From Lentzea guizhouensis (GTDB lineage: Bacteria; Actinomycetota; Actinomycetes; Mycobacteriales; Pseudonocardiaceae): a stretch of 64,000 bases of DNA. The stretch is taken from assembly GCF_001701025.1 (NCBI RefSeq), contig NZ_CP016793.1, positions 5,952,001 through 6,016,000 on the forward strand, given 5' to 3'. The translations under genes and the position numbers were made by a program. Shown piece after piece: positions 32,693 through 41,726 of the stretch. The notes under the pieces are model-generated. The model was not told where the DNA came from and did no database searches. It saw nothing but the letters and a program-made list of their open reading frames with translations. Position 1 is the first letter of the stretch, and each line of letters opens with the position of its first letter.

Positions 32693-35264
32693 CTTCCGCT
32701 GGATGTGGCCGACGGGCTGGTCCGCGGCGCGGAACAGCTCGACCGCCTTCCTCCAGGCCAGTTGTGCCTCCTCGGCGGCGCCCGCGGCAGCGTGGGCGTC
32801 GCCGAGCTGGTCGTGGGCCTGGGCGTTGAGCATCCGGTCGCCACCGCGTTCGTAGAGCTCGATTGCCTTCGACCACGCCCGCACGGCCGCCGCGTGGTCG
32901 CCGCGGACCAGGTGCACGGTGGCGAAGTTGTCCCACGCCTCGCCCTGGCCGAGCGGGTGGTCCAGCTGCTGCCACAGCACCATCGCGCGTTCCCCGTAGG
33001 CCAGCGCGGGTTCCGCCTCGCCGAGTTTGCCGTGGGTCCACGACAGGCCGTTCAACGCATTCGCCTGGCCGTAGATGTTGCCGCTTTCCTCGTACAACGC
33101 CAGCGCGCGCCGGGTGTACTCGATCGCCTGGTGCGTCTGGTCGTCCGGGCACAGCATCGCGAGGTTGACCAGCACGTCCGCCTGCGTCGCCGGGTCGTCC
33201 GCGGCCACCTCCAGCGCCCGTTCGAGTGCCCTGGTCGACTCGGTGAGCTGGTTGAGGCGGCCGTGTGCGCGGCCGAGGTTGATCAGCGTGCGGGCGAGGC
33301 CGTGCGGGCGGTCGAGCCGTTCGAGTGCCTCGACCGCGAGCTGCTGGGAGGTCAGCAGGTCCTGGTAGTGGCCGATCCGGTCCAGCACGTCGGCCAGTGA
33401 CCAGCCGATCAGCCACGTCTGCGCCGGCGTGCCCTGCCGCATCGCCGCCATCAACGTCGGGTGTTCGGTGACCAGCCACCGGATGGCCTCGTCGTGGGAG
33501 GCCGGTGTCCGCACGACCGCGCCTTCGACCGGCCCGGTGGTGTCCGGGCGCCGGCGGCTCTGGGTCATCGCCACGGCCATCTCGACGCCGGTGAACGCCA
33601 GGTGGTCGAGCAGGCGGTGCTGGGCCTGGGCGCGTTCGGTCTCCTGGCTGAGCTCCGCCGCGTAGTCGCGCAGCAGGTCGTGGCAGGTGAAGCGACCGGG
33701 GGAGGGTTCGTCGAGCAGGTTGGCGCCGGTGAGCTCGGCCAGCAGGGCGGTGACGTCGGGCAGGCCCGCCAGCGACGCGGCGCCGTCCGCGCTGATGTCC
33801 GCGCCCGGCATCACCCCGAGCAGCCGGAACAGCCGCAGCGCCGCCGGGCTCAGCGCGTCGCACGAGTGCGAGAACACCGACCGCAGATCCGCTGTGACGT
33901 CATCGTCGTCGGCGAACGCGTCCAGGTCCGCGAGCTCGTCGGCCAGCGCCGCCAGCGGGAACTCCGGCTGCGTCGCGGCACGGGCGCCCGCCACCGCCAG
34001 CGCGAGCGGCAGCCGCGCACCGGCGCACCACCGTGTCGAGCGCTTCCGGCTCCGCTGCCGCCGGTCCCGGCCGATCCGGCTCGCCAGCAGCTCGCGGGCG
34101 TCGTCGGCGGCAGCAGGCCCAGCGCCACGGGGTGGGCGTCCGGCAACGGGGTCAGCGCAGCCCGGCTGGTGACCACCACGTGGCTGCCCCGCGACCGCGG
34201 CAGCAGCGGCTCGACCTGCGCGACGTCCGCGGCGTTGTCGAGCAGCAGGAGGATCCGCTTGCCGCGCACGGTCTCCCGCAGCAGCTCGGACTGGCCGGCC
34301 AGGTCGTGCGGCACCCGCGCCCGCGGCACGTCCAGCGCGGCCAGGAACCGCAGCAGCGCGTCGCCGGGGCTGACCGCGCGGGACGGGCCGAACCCGTGCA
34401 GGTTCACGTAGAGCTGGCCGTCGGGGAACCGGGAGGCGTTGTGGTGCGCCCAGTGCACCGCCAGCGAGGTCTTGCCGACGCCGCCGGTGCCGGTGATCAC
34501 CACGACCCGGCCGGTGCCCGGTCGAGCGCCGCGAGCTCGGCCGCGCGGCCGGTGAACGGCTTGGGCCGCGGGCAGCTGCCGCGCGCCGCCAGCAGCCGGC
34601 GGCGCACGGTGGTCAGCAGCCCGCCCGGCTCGGCACCCAGCTCGCTCGCCAGCCGCGCCACCACGGAGTCCAGGTGCGCCAACGCTTCCTGCGTGCGGCC
34701 GGTGCCGTGCAGCGCCTCGACCAGCTGGGCCGCGACGCGTTCGTCGAGCGGCTGCCCGGACGCCTGCAACCGCAGCTCGTCGACCAGCTCGGCGTGCCCA
34801 CCCGCCTGCAACCGCGCGTCCACGTGGTCGCGGCGCACGGCCTCGAACTCGGCGGCGAACGAGGCCCGCAGCTGCCGCGCCCACGGCGTGTCCAAAGTGG
34901 ACAGCAGTGGTTCCTGGGCCAGCGCCAGCGCCGCACCGGGGTCGGTTGCCGCCAGCGCGCGGAACCGGTGCAGGTCGACCGACAGCGGATCGACCCGCGC
35001 CACGTACCCGCTGCCCTCGCGTGAGATCACGCCGGGGACCGCCTGCCGCAAGCGCCACAGCCACGTCCGCAGCTGCCCGCGCGCCCGTTCCGGTGCGGCG
35101 GCGCCCCAGACGCGGTCGACCAGCTCGTCCGCGCCGACCGCGACGCCGGGTGTCACGAGCAGGACGCCCAGCACGGCCCGGCGCTGTGCCTGGCCGAGAT
35201 CCACCTCGCGGTCCGCCACCCACGCACCGACACCGCCGAACACCGTGAACCGCACGGTGATCAC
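32672..35264 (-). pseudogene. SARP/AfsR-type activator (BTAD, NB-ARC, TPR), frameshifted
   Basis: About 864 residues if frames are joined. Residues 1-90 are an OmpR-type winged helix (GADELVDRVWGAAAPERARG), followed by the BTAD helices (LLSTLDTPWARQLRASFAAE). The NB-ARC part has VVVITGTGGVGKTSLAVHWA and ILLLLDNAADVAQVEPLL. The TPR part (ARTLINLGRAHGRLNQLTES and similar) closes the protein. The reading frame changes near 34,515 and, in three closely spaced places, around 34,015, 34,059 and 34,105. All are short losses in G/C runs with the protein continuing normally, which favours sequence errors over decay. The start is GTG 35264, six bases after the epoxide hydrolase stop, so the two may be co-transcribed. 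SARP proteins usually activate secondary metabolite genes. Confidence 0.75.
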
Positions 35265-35270
35265 CGTAGC

Positions 35271-36353
35271 TCAGCTCAGGAAGGCCTCCCGGATCTCGCG
35301 CACGACCAGCTCGGGCACCTCGAACGCGGCGAAGTGCCCGCCGCGTTCGACTTCTTGCCAGCGCACGATGTTGTGGTTGCGCTCGGCCATGCGCCGGATC
35401 GACACGCCCACGTCGTGGGGGAAGACCGAGACCGACGTCGGCACCGGCGAGTCCGGCTCCAGCTCTCCCCAGGCCTCGAAGCCCTCCTGGTAGTAGCGTG
35501 CGGCCGAGCCGGCCGTGCGGGTGAACCAGAAGATCGACACGTTGGTCAGCAGGGCGTCGAGCGGGATCCCCACGGCGGGGTCCGACCACGTGTGGAACGC
35601 CCACTCGATCCATTCCAGCTGCGCCACCGGCGAGTCCGTGAGCGCGTAGGCGACCGACTGCGGACGCGTCGACTGGATCGACACGTACCCGAACTGCTCG
35701 TAGTCGTACTTGTAGGCCTTCTCGACGCCCAGCCGCTCGGCCTCGACCGACATGTCGGCGTTCTCCTGCGTGACGTGGGCGGAGAAGATGTGGTTGAGGT
35801 GGATCGCCCGCACGCGCGGCGCGTCGAGCAGGCCGAGCTCGCGGGTGAGCAGCGAGCCGAGGTCGTAGCCGTGCGCCAGGTACCGGTCGTAGCCCAGCCG
35901 CCGCATCAGCGTGGCGACCATCCCGGCCACGCGCGACACGGTCCAGCCCAGCTCGCGGGTCGGCCCGGAGAACCCGAAACCGGGCACGGTGGGCACGACC
36001 ACGTGAAAATCGCGGCTCAACGGCTCGATGACCTGCTCGAACGCGAAACCGGTGCAGGGCCAGCCGTGCGCGAGCAGCAGCGGTTCCGCGTCCTCCTTCG
36101 CGCTGCGGACGTGCAGGAAGTGCAGCGGTGCGCCGTCGATCTCGGTGACGAACTGCGGGATCTTGTTGAGCCGGCGCTCGGTCTCGCGCCAGTCGAAGCT
36201 CCGCCACTGCCGCGCGAGGTCCTGCAGGTGGGCCAGGGGTGTGCCCTGGGCCCAGGTGGCGCCTTCGGGGGAGATCGGCCAGCGGGTCTGGTCGAGGCGG
36301 GCGTGCAGGTCGTCGAGGTCGGCCTGCGGGATGTTGATCTCGAACGGCTTCAT
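35271..36353 (-). CDS. Epoxide hydrolase (microsomal type)
   Basis: 360 residues. The N-terminal EHN segment (LDQTRWPISPEG..TWAQGTP) is typical of the epoxide hydrolase N domain. The catalytic fold has the oxyanion HGWPCTGFAFE, the nucleophile aspartate in AHGYDLGSLLTRELG, and the closing histidine in ERGGHFAAFE. Tyrosines of the cap domain that polarise the epoxide are plausible in KAYKYDYEQFGY. It turns epoxides into diols. ATG 36353 is chosen; the reverse start lies beside the WYL operator, so it is probably regulated by that protein. Confidence 0.88.
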   Translation of the reverse strand: MKPFEINIPQADLDDLHARLDQTRWPISPEGATWAQGTPLAHLQDLARQWRSFDWRETERRLNKIPQFVTEIDGAPLHFLHVRSAKEDAEPLLLAHGWPCTGFAFEQVIEPLSRDFHVVVPTVPGFGFSGPTRELGWTVSRVAGMVATLMRRLGYDRYLAHGYDLGSLLTRELGLLDAPRVRAIHLNHIFSAHVTQENADMSVEAERLGVEKAYKYDYEQFGYVSIQSTRPQSVAYALTDSPVAQLEWIEWAFHTWSDPAVGIPLDALLTNVSIFWFTRTAGSAARYYQEGFEAWGELEPDSPVPTSVSVFPHDVGVSIRRMAERNHNIVRWQEVERGGHFAAFEVPELVVREIREAFLS

Positions 36354-36370
36354 GCTCACGACGCTAAGGG

Positions 36371-36399
36371 CACTGTAGGACAGATATGGTCCTACAGTG
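36371..36399. promoter_or_regulatory. WYL-regulator operator overlapping its own start codon
   Basis: CACTGTAGGAC (36371-36381) is inverted exactly as GTCCTACAGTG (36389-36399) around a seven-base centre. The last three bases are the GTG start of the WYL gene, and the left arm is 18 bases from the divergent epoxide hydrolase start. It is well placed to control both genes. Confidence 0.75.
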
Positions 36400-37335
36400 T
36401 CCTCCGCGCGACTTTTGAAGCTCCTCGGTCTGCTGCAGTCGCGGCGCGAGTGGTCCGGTGTCGAGCTCGCCGACCGGCTCGGCGTCAGCACCCGCACGGT
36501 CCGCCGCGACGTCGACAAGCTGCGCGACCTCGACTACCCGGTGCACGCCAGCATGGGCACCTCGGGCGGCGGCTACCGGCTCGGTTCCGGGGCGAGCCTG
36601 CCGCCGTTGCTGCTCGACGACGACGAGGCGGTGGCCGTGGCGGTCGGGCTGCGCACCGCGAGCGGCATCGAGAACATCGGCGAAACGGCCGTGCGCGCGT
36701 TGCTGAAGGTCGAACAGGTGCTGCCGTCGGCGTTGCGGCACCGGGTGGCGGCTCTGGAGATCGCGACCGTTCCGCACACCGGCTCGCCGCCCGCGGTCGA
36801 CGCGGCCCAGCTGACCGCGGTGGGCACGGCGTGCCGCGACCGGCAGCGGATCCGGTTCACCTACGCCGACCACGCCGGCGAGCAGTCCGAGCGCGAAGCG
36901 GAACCGCACCGGCTCGTGACGTGGGGACGGCGCTGGTACCTGGTGGCGTGGGACACCGCGCGTGACGACTGGCGGACGTTCCGACTCGACCGGATGACGT
37001 TGAGGACCCCGTTCGGGGCCAGGTTCACGCCGAGGGAGATCCCGGGTGGCGATCCGGGCGCGTTCGTGGCGGCACGGGTGGCCGGTCGCTGGCCGGTGCA
37101 GGGCGTCGTGCGGTTGAGCGTTTCCGCACGCGAGGCCGTGAGCTGGAAGAGCTACGGCGAGGTGGAACCGGTCGACGAGAACTCCTGCTTCGTGAAGGTC
37201 GGTGGCGAGACCATGGACGACGTGGTGTTCATGCTCGCGAGCATCACCGTCGACTTCGAGGTCGTGTCACCGCCAGAACTCTCCGATGCACTGGTGCGAG
37301 CAGCCGACCGGTTCCGCCGGGCGGCGAAACTCTAG
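36397..37335 (+). CDS. WYL-domain transcriptional regulator (YafY-type)
   Basis: 312 residues. Residues 1-60 are an HTH_11 winged helix (EWSGVELADRLGVSTRTVRR). Residues about 130-240 are a WYL domain with QRIRFTYADHAG, RRWYLVAWDTARDDWRTFR, containing the W-Y-L triplet, followed by a WCX extension. WYL regulators often bind nucleic acids or nucleotides and control stress or defence genes. GTG 36397 lies at the end of a perfect operator palindrome. Divergent from the epoxide hydrolase gene. Confidence 0.88.
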   Translation: MSSARLLKLLGLLQSRREWSGVELADRLGVSTRTVRRDVDKLRDLDYPVHASMGTSGGGYRLGSGASLPPLLLDDDEAVAVAVGLRTASGIENIGETAVRALLKVEQVLPSALRHRVAALEIATVPHTGSPPAVDAAQLTAVGTACRDRQRIRFTYADHAGEQSEREAEPHRLVTWGRRWYLVAWDTARDDWRTFRLDRMTLRTPFGARFTPREIPGGDPGAFVAARVAGRWPVQGVVRLSVSAREAVSWKSYGEVEPVDENSCFVKVGGETMDDVVFMLASITVDFEVVSPPELSDALVRAADRFRRAAKL

Positions 37336-37404
37336 AGCTTTTCTCAGGCTGCTGACAGCAGACTCTTGGCCACGAACGGCTGACTGGAGTGCAGGGAGGT
37401 CGCC

Positions 37405-38049
37405 ATGCTGATCGAGCACACCACGCCGTTGGGCGCCGCGCTGACCGTCACCGGCTCGTCCGACCGCGGCCCGCGCACCCACAACGCCGACGCCTACGCC
37501 TCGCACCGCCGCACGTTCGTCCTCGTGGACGGCGTCGGCGACTCGGCAGCCGCCACCGAGGCCGCCCACGCCGCCGCCCAGGCAGCCGCACTGCTCACCG
37601 ACCCGGTAGCCGCGATCTTCGCCGCCCGCGACGCACTCCAGCTGCACACCGGCGACGCCGTGATCGTCGTGGCCGTCGCACGCGTCGAGGGCGGGTTCGA
37701 CCTCGCGTGGGCCGGTGACGCCCGTGCGTACGCCTCGGACGGTGAGGACCTCGTGCAGGTCACGACCGACCACACCGTCGCCGAGTACTTCCGCGAGCGC
37801 GGAGTCGTGCCCCAGCCGAGGCTGGAGCACGTCGTCACCAACACCGTCCGCCACGCGACACCGGAGAACATCGGCCGCGCCACCACCCGCGCACCCCGGC
37901 TCGTGCTCGCCTCCGACGGCGTTTATGGCCCGTTGGGCCACAACGGCATCGAAGCCATCATGGCCGGCCACGCCTCAGCCGACCGCCTCGTCCGCGCCGC
38001 CCTCTACGCCGGTGGCACTGACAACGCCACCGCCCTCGTCGTCACCTGA
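37405..38049 (+). CDS. PP2C-family serine/threonine phosphatase
   Basis: 214 residues. All metal-binding motifs are seen: SDRGPRTHNADAY (first aspartate motif), FVLVDGVGDS (the D-G pair), LAWAGDARAY (motif 5 region), LVLASDGVYG (motif 8 aspartate) and GGTDNATALVV (final D-N). This is the minimal PPM fold, likely a cytoplasmic regulator of serine/threonine phosphorylation. No kinase gene is adjacent. Strong GGGAGG ribosome site. A long hairpin follows. Confidence 0.9.
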   Translation: MLIEHTTPLGAALTVTGSSDRGPRTHNADAYASHRRTFVLVDGVGDSAAATEAAHAAAQAAALLTDPVAAIFAARDALQLHTGDAVIVVAVARVEGGFDLAWAGDARAYASDGEDLVQVTTDHTVAEYFRERGVVPQPRLEHVVTNTVRHATPENIGRATTRAPRLVLASDGVYGPLGHNGIEAIMAGHASADRLVRAALYAGGTDNATALVVT

Positions 38050-38086
38050 CCGGTCACCCACACGTACCTCTCCCGCCCCACTTTCG

Positions 38087-38139
38087 CGCACGCGGGGAGC
38101 TTTCGTACTACAGGAGCGGACGAAAGGCCCCCGCGTGCG
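38087..38139. terminator. Bidirectional terminator hairpin
   Basis: CGCACGCGGGGAGCTTTCGT (38087-38106) pairs with ACGAAAGGCCCCCGCGTGCG (38120-38139), with two mismatches and a 13-base loop. It lies between the convergent PP2C and Ku genes. Confidence 0.75.
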
Positions 38140-38180
38140 GCGGCAGCAGGGCGGGGGGTGACGGTGAGTCACGAGGAGGG

Positions 38181-38981
38181 CTAGCTGGCCTTCTTGCGCT
38201 TCTTCTTGCTCGCCTCGACGCTGCGCTGCAACGCCTCCATGAGGTCGATGGCCTCGGTGGCGCCGGCGGGCTCGGCCTCGACGACGACCTCCTTGCCCTT
38301 CTGCTTGGCCTTGATCAGCTTGTTGACCTTCGCGGTGTAGGTGTCGCGGTAGTCCTTCGGCCGCCAGTCGTCCGACATCGACTCGACCAGCGACACCGCC
38401 ATGTCGAGCTCCTTGCCGCGCGGCGCCTTGCCCTGCGGTGCCACGTCCAGCACGTCCTTCGGCTTGCGGATCTCGTCGGCGAAGAAGAGCGTGTGCACCG
38501 CGAGGAAACCGTTCTCCTCCTTGAGCGCGGTCAGGTACTGCTTGCCGCGCATGACGAACAACGCGATCCCCGCCCGGTTCGTCTTCTTCATCGCCTGCGC
38601 CAGCAGCAGGTACGGCCGGGAGAACTCCTCCTTGGCCGGACCGAGCCAGTAGGTCTTCTGGAAGTACACCGGGTCGATCTCGTCGAGGTCCACGAACGCC
38701 TCGATGTCGAGCGTGCGCGACCGGCCGGGCGCGATGTCGTCGAGCTCCTCCGGCTCGACGATCACGTACTCGCCGCTGTCGACCTCGTGGCCCTTCACGA
38801 TCTTGTCGTAGGGCACCTCACGGCCGGTGCGCTCGTTGACGCGCTTGTACCGGATGCGGTCCGACGTGCCGCGCTGGAACTGGTTGAAGTGCACCGTGTG
38901 GTCCTGCGTGGCGCTGTACAGCTCCACCGGGATGTTCACCAGTCCGAACGAGACGGACCCGCTCCAGATCGCGCGTGCCAT
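38181..38981 (-). CDS. ku: Bacterial Ku protein
   Basis: 266 residues. Starts MARAIWSGSVSFGLVNIPVELYS, the standard Ku opening, and continues FHFNQ-like VHFNQF, then IDPVYFQKTYWLGP and YLTALKEENGFLAVHTLFFADEIR of the ring core. The C-terminal tail is lysine-rich (KKKRKK). Ku binds DNA ends in non-homologous end joining and usually works with LigD, which is not adjacent. ATG 38979-38981. The basic tail is typical of actinobacterial Ku that can bind DNA internally. Confidence 0.95.
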   Translation of the reverse strand: MARAIWSGSVSFGLVNIPVELYSATQDHTVHFNQFQRGTSDRIRYKRVNERTGREVPYDKIVKGHEVDSGEYVIVEPEELDDIAPGRSRTLDIEAFVDLDEIDPVYFQKTYWLGPAKEEFSRPYLLLAQAMKKTNRAGIALFVMRGKQYLTALKEENGFLAVHTLFFADEIRKPKDVLDVAPQGKAPRGKELDMAVSLVESMSDDWRPKDYRDTYTAKVNKLIKAKQKGKEVVVEAEPAGATEAIDLMEALQRSVEASKKKRKKAS

Positions 38982-39041
38982 GCGGGGGAGGTACCCGTTT
39001 TCGAGCCGTCGGAACCCGGCGAGGCGTTCTAAGGTCAGGGT

Positions 39042-39536
39042 GTGAGAGTCGTCGTGCTGTCCGATACCCATGCTCCGCGTTTCTGGAAGCGGTGCCCTCC
39101 GGCCGTGGCCGGTCATCTGCGCACGGCCGAGCTGATCCTGCATGCGGGTGACGTGTGTGTGGCGCCCGTCCTCGACGAACTCGCGCAGTACGCGCCCGTC
39201 GTCGCGGTGTGCGGCAACAACGACGGGCCGGACGTCGTGGCGTGGGGCTCGCCGGAGACGGTCGAGGTCGACATCGCGGGCCTGCCGGTGGCGATGATCC
39301 ACGACAGCGGCCAGAAGACCGGCCGGCTCGCCCGCATGCGCCGCCGGTTCCCCGACGCGCGGCTGGTCGTGTTCGGGCATTCGCACATCCCGCTCGACGA
39401 ACAGGACGCCGATCTCCGCATCTTCAACCCCGGCTCACCCACCGACAAACGCCGCCAGCCGCACGGAACCCTCGGCCTGCTCGACATCGAGGACGGCGTC
39501 CTGCTCAGCGCGCGGATCGTCCCCGTCACACCATGA
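39042..39536 (+). CDS. YfcE/MJ0936-type metallophosphoesterase
   Basis: 164 residues. Motifs in order: VVLSDTHAP (D-x-H), LILHAGDVC (G-D), VCGNNDGP (G-N-N-D), AMIHDSG, and VVFGHSHIP (G-H-x-H). This is the calcineurin-like metal-dependent phosphodiesterase fold of the YfcE/MJ0936 group, with probable activity on phosphodiesters; the in vivo substrate is unknown. The GTG start is 60 bases from the divergent Ku start. Followed closely by the beta-lactamase gene. Confidence 0.9.
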   Translation: MRVVVLSDTHAPRFWKRCPPAVAGHLRTAELILHAGDVCVAPVLDELAQYAPVVAVCGNNDGPDVVAWGSPETVEVDIAGLPVAMIHDSGQKTGRLARMRRRFPDARLVVFGHSHIPLDEQDADLRIFNPGSPTDKRRQPHGTLGLLDIEDGVLLSARIVPVTP

Positions 39537-39550
39537 GTATCTTGTAGATC

Positions 39551-40426
39551 ATGGCCGTTTCTCGTCGTGCGTTCCTCGCGGTGGCAGCAGTTCCACTGGC
39601 CGGATGTGCTGCGACACCACAGTCCGCGCCGTCGTCGACGCCGTCAACGCCTCCCGCGCCGACCACGACCACGCCCCCGGCCAGGCACGACCAGCTCTTC
39701 GCGCTGGAACAGAAGTTCGGCGCCCGCCTGGGCGTCTTCGCCGGCCGGGGCGACCGCACCGTCGAGCACCGCGCCGACGAGCGGTTCGCGTTCTGCTCGA
39801 CGTTCAAGGGCCTCGTGACCGCCGCCGTGCTGGACCGCGACGTGCCGCTGGACACCGTCGTCCGCTACACCGACGCCGACCTGATGAAGAGCTCGCAGAT
39901 CACCCGCCAGCACGTCGCCACCGGCATGTCCCTGCGCGACCTGTGCGACGCGGCGGTCCGCTACAGCGACGGCACGGCCGGGAACCTGTTGCTGCGCACC
40001 ATCGGCGGCCCCGCCGAACTCACGACGTACCTGCGCGGCCTGGGCGACGAGGTGACCAGGATGGACCGGTGGGAACCCGACCTCACCTCCGCGGTCCCCG
40101 ACGACCCGCGCGACACCAGCACCCCGCGGGCACTGGGCACCACCTACCGCAAACTGGTGGCGGAGAAGCAGTTCCTGCGCGACCTGATGGAACGCAACAC
40201 CACCGGTGGCCAGCGGATCCGCGCGGGCGTGCCGAAGGACTGGAAGGTCGCGGACAAGACCGGCACCGGCGACTACGGCACGATGAACGACGTCGGCCTC
40301 GCCTGGCCGCCGGCCGGTGAACCACTGCTGATCTCGCTCATGTCCAGCAAACCCACCGCCGACGCGCCCTACGACCAGGCCCTGCTCGCCGAGGCGGCCG
40401 CCTACGTCATCACCGCTCTGCCTTGA
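39551..40426 (+). CDS. bla: Class A beta-lactamase, Tat-type lipoprotein
   Basis: 291 residues. The N-terminus MAVSRRAFLAVAAVPLAGCAA has a twin-arginine motif and a lipobox (LAGC), so it is exported folded and anchored. A proline/threonine spacer follows. Catalytic motifs: S-T-F-K in FCSTFKGLV, S-D-G in AVRYSDGTAGN (usual form SDN), E-x-x-L in RWEPDLTSA, and DKTGTGDYGT (KTG). All residues needed for penicillin hydrolysis are present. The S-D-G form is shared with mycobacterial BlaC, which is inefficiently inhibited by clavulanate. The 3' end overlaps the convergent DUF2185 gene by 17 bases. Confidence 0.92.
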   Translation: MAVSRRAFLAVAAVPLAGCAATPQSAPSSTPSTPPAPTTTTPPARHDQLFALEQKFGARLGVFAGRGDRTVEHRADERFAFCSTFKGLVTAAVLDRDVPLDTVVRYTDADLMKSSQITRQHVATGMSLRDLCDAAVRYSDGTAGNLLLRTIGGPAELTTYLRGLGDEVTRMDRWEPDLTSAVPDDPRDTSTPRALGTTYRKLVAEKQFLRDLMERNTTGGQRIRAGVPKDWKVADKTGTGDYGTMNDVGLAWPPAGEPLLISLMSSKPTADAPYDQALLAEAAAYVITALP

Positions 40427-41726
40427 CGAACCCGTCCGCGCCGCGCTCGAACGCCGAACCGGACGGTGCCTCGAACAGCTCTTCGAGTGCGGGCTCGGCC
40501 TTGATCAGGTCACGCAACGGCACGACCGCCGCGTTGGCGGAGTCGTCCACGTACTCCTGCGACTCGTCACCGGCGAACACCCGCCAGCCGCTGTCCCCGT
40601 CGTGGTCGGGGTCCTCGCGGTAGAGCCACCCGGCGGGCACGCCGTCGCGGGCCACCCGTGCCGACACGATCGCGGCCTTCGCCAGGTCGCCGAACCACAG
40701 CCGTTCGAACCGCCGTTGCCGCACCACGATCTCCGGCGCGCCGAGCTCGACGCGCACCCGCAGCAGCGTGCCGTCGGCGGCCAGGTCGCGGAACACCGGG
40801 AACGCGCCGTCTCCCCAGGTCGTGAACCAGCCGGTCATCGTCGCGCCGCCGACCTCGATCGTGCCCGACCCGGTGGTGCTGGAGCGCATCTGCCGCAGCA
40901 CCCGGAAGTGGTCGTCGTGCGGCCGGAAGTCGAACGCGAACCGCAGCCCCTGCTCCCGCAACGCGGTCAGCTCGCCGTGCAGGACCCGCACCTGGTCGAG
41001 CGTCAGGCCGGCCCAGAGCCGCTCATCGTCCCCACTGGACGGTGGCACCGACACCCGCGCCGCCACCTCGTCCGCGTCCCCGCCCCAGAAGGCGAGGTCG
41101 AACCGGTCGTCGGCGGAGACGTCGCTGCTCCACGCGGACAACGCCACCGGGTCGGCGAACAGCAGCCGCGCCTCGTCCACCAGCACGTACCCGCACGCGA
41201 CCGACGCCGCCACCTCGCCGTCGGCGCACCGCACCCACACCGAGTGCCAGTTGCCCCGGTCAGGCCCGCCGGGGTCCATCCGCTCGCCCAACACCTGCAC
41301 CGGCCCGGCGGGTACGCCGCGCACCGCCACCGCCCAGATGCCGTGGAACGGCACCTCGACGCCATCAGGCTGATCGTCGAGCAATGCGCGCACGCGCCTC
41401 ACGTGCGGCATCCGCGCTATCTGCCGCACGGACGCGTCGAGCCCGGTCCGCGCCACCGCCGACACGACGGGTTCGCCGCCGGCGTTCAGGTCGAACGCGT
41501 ACCGGCCCTTCACCACGGCCAGGTCGAGCAGACCAGCCGCCTCCCGCGCCTGCGGACCGACGATCTCGAAGTCCGCTGCGGCGTTCGCGCGCGCCACGAC
41601 GCTCTCCGGCGCGTCACCTCCCTCCAGCACCGGCGGCCGGTCGCCCGACCACATCCGGACCAGTCCGAAGTCGACCAGCAGCAGCTCACCTGACGGAAAG
41701 GACACCGTCCCCAGCAGTTCCGGCAC
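40410..41726 (-). CDS. Immunity-like protein with C-terminal DUF2185 (Imm33-type) domain
   Basis: 438 residues. The last 95 residues match DUF2185: AAIVSARVARDGVPAGWLYR, then HDGDSGWRVFAGDESQEYVD, and APSGSAFERG at the end. Residues 1-120 and 130-250 hold two further beta-rich units (VACGYVLVDEARLLFADP resembles DUF4241-type immunity proteins). Such multi-domain proteins resemble poly-immunity proteins that protect against polymorphic toxins. No toxin gene is next to it. GTG 41726 start overlaps the end of the upstream hydrolase gene by 41 bases. No signal peptide. Confidence 0.6.
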   Translation of the reverse strand: MPELLGTVSFPSGELLLVDFGLVRMWSGDRPPVLEGGDAPESVVARANAAADFEIVGPQAREAAGLLDLAVVKGRYAFDLNAGGEPVVSAVARTGLDASVRQIARMPHVRRVRALLDDQPDGVEVPFHGIWAVAVRGVPAGPVQVLGERMDPGGPDRGNWHSVWVRCADGEVAASVACGYVLVDEARLLFADPVALSAWSSDVSADDRFDLAFWGGDADEVAARVSVPPSSGDDERLWAGLTLDQVRVLHGELTALREQGLRFAFDFRPHDDHFRVLRQMRSSTTGSGTIEVGGATMTGWFTTWGDGAFPVFRDLAADGTLLRVRVELGAPEIVVRQRRFERLWFGDLAKAAIVSARVARDGVPAGWLYREDPDHDGDSGWRVFAGDESQEYVDDSANAAVVPLRDLIKAEPALEELFEAPSGSAFERGADGFVKAER

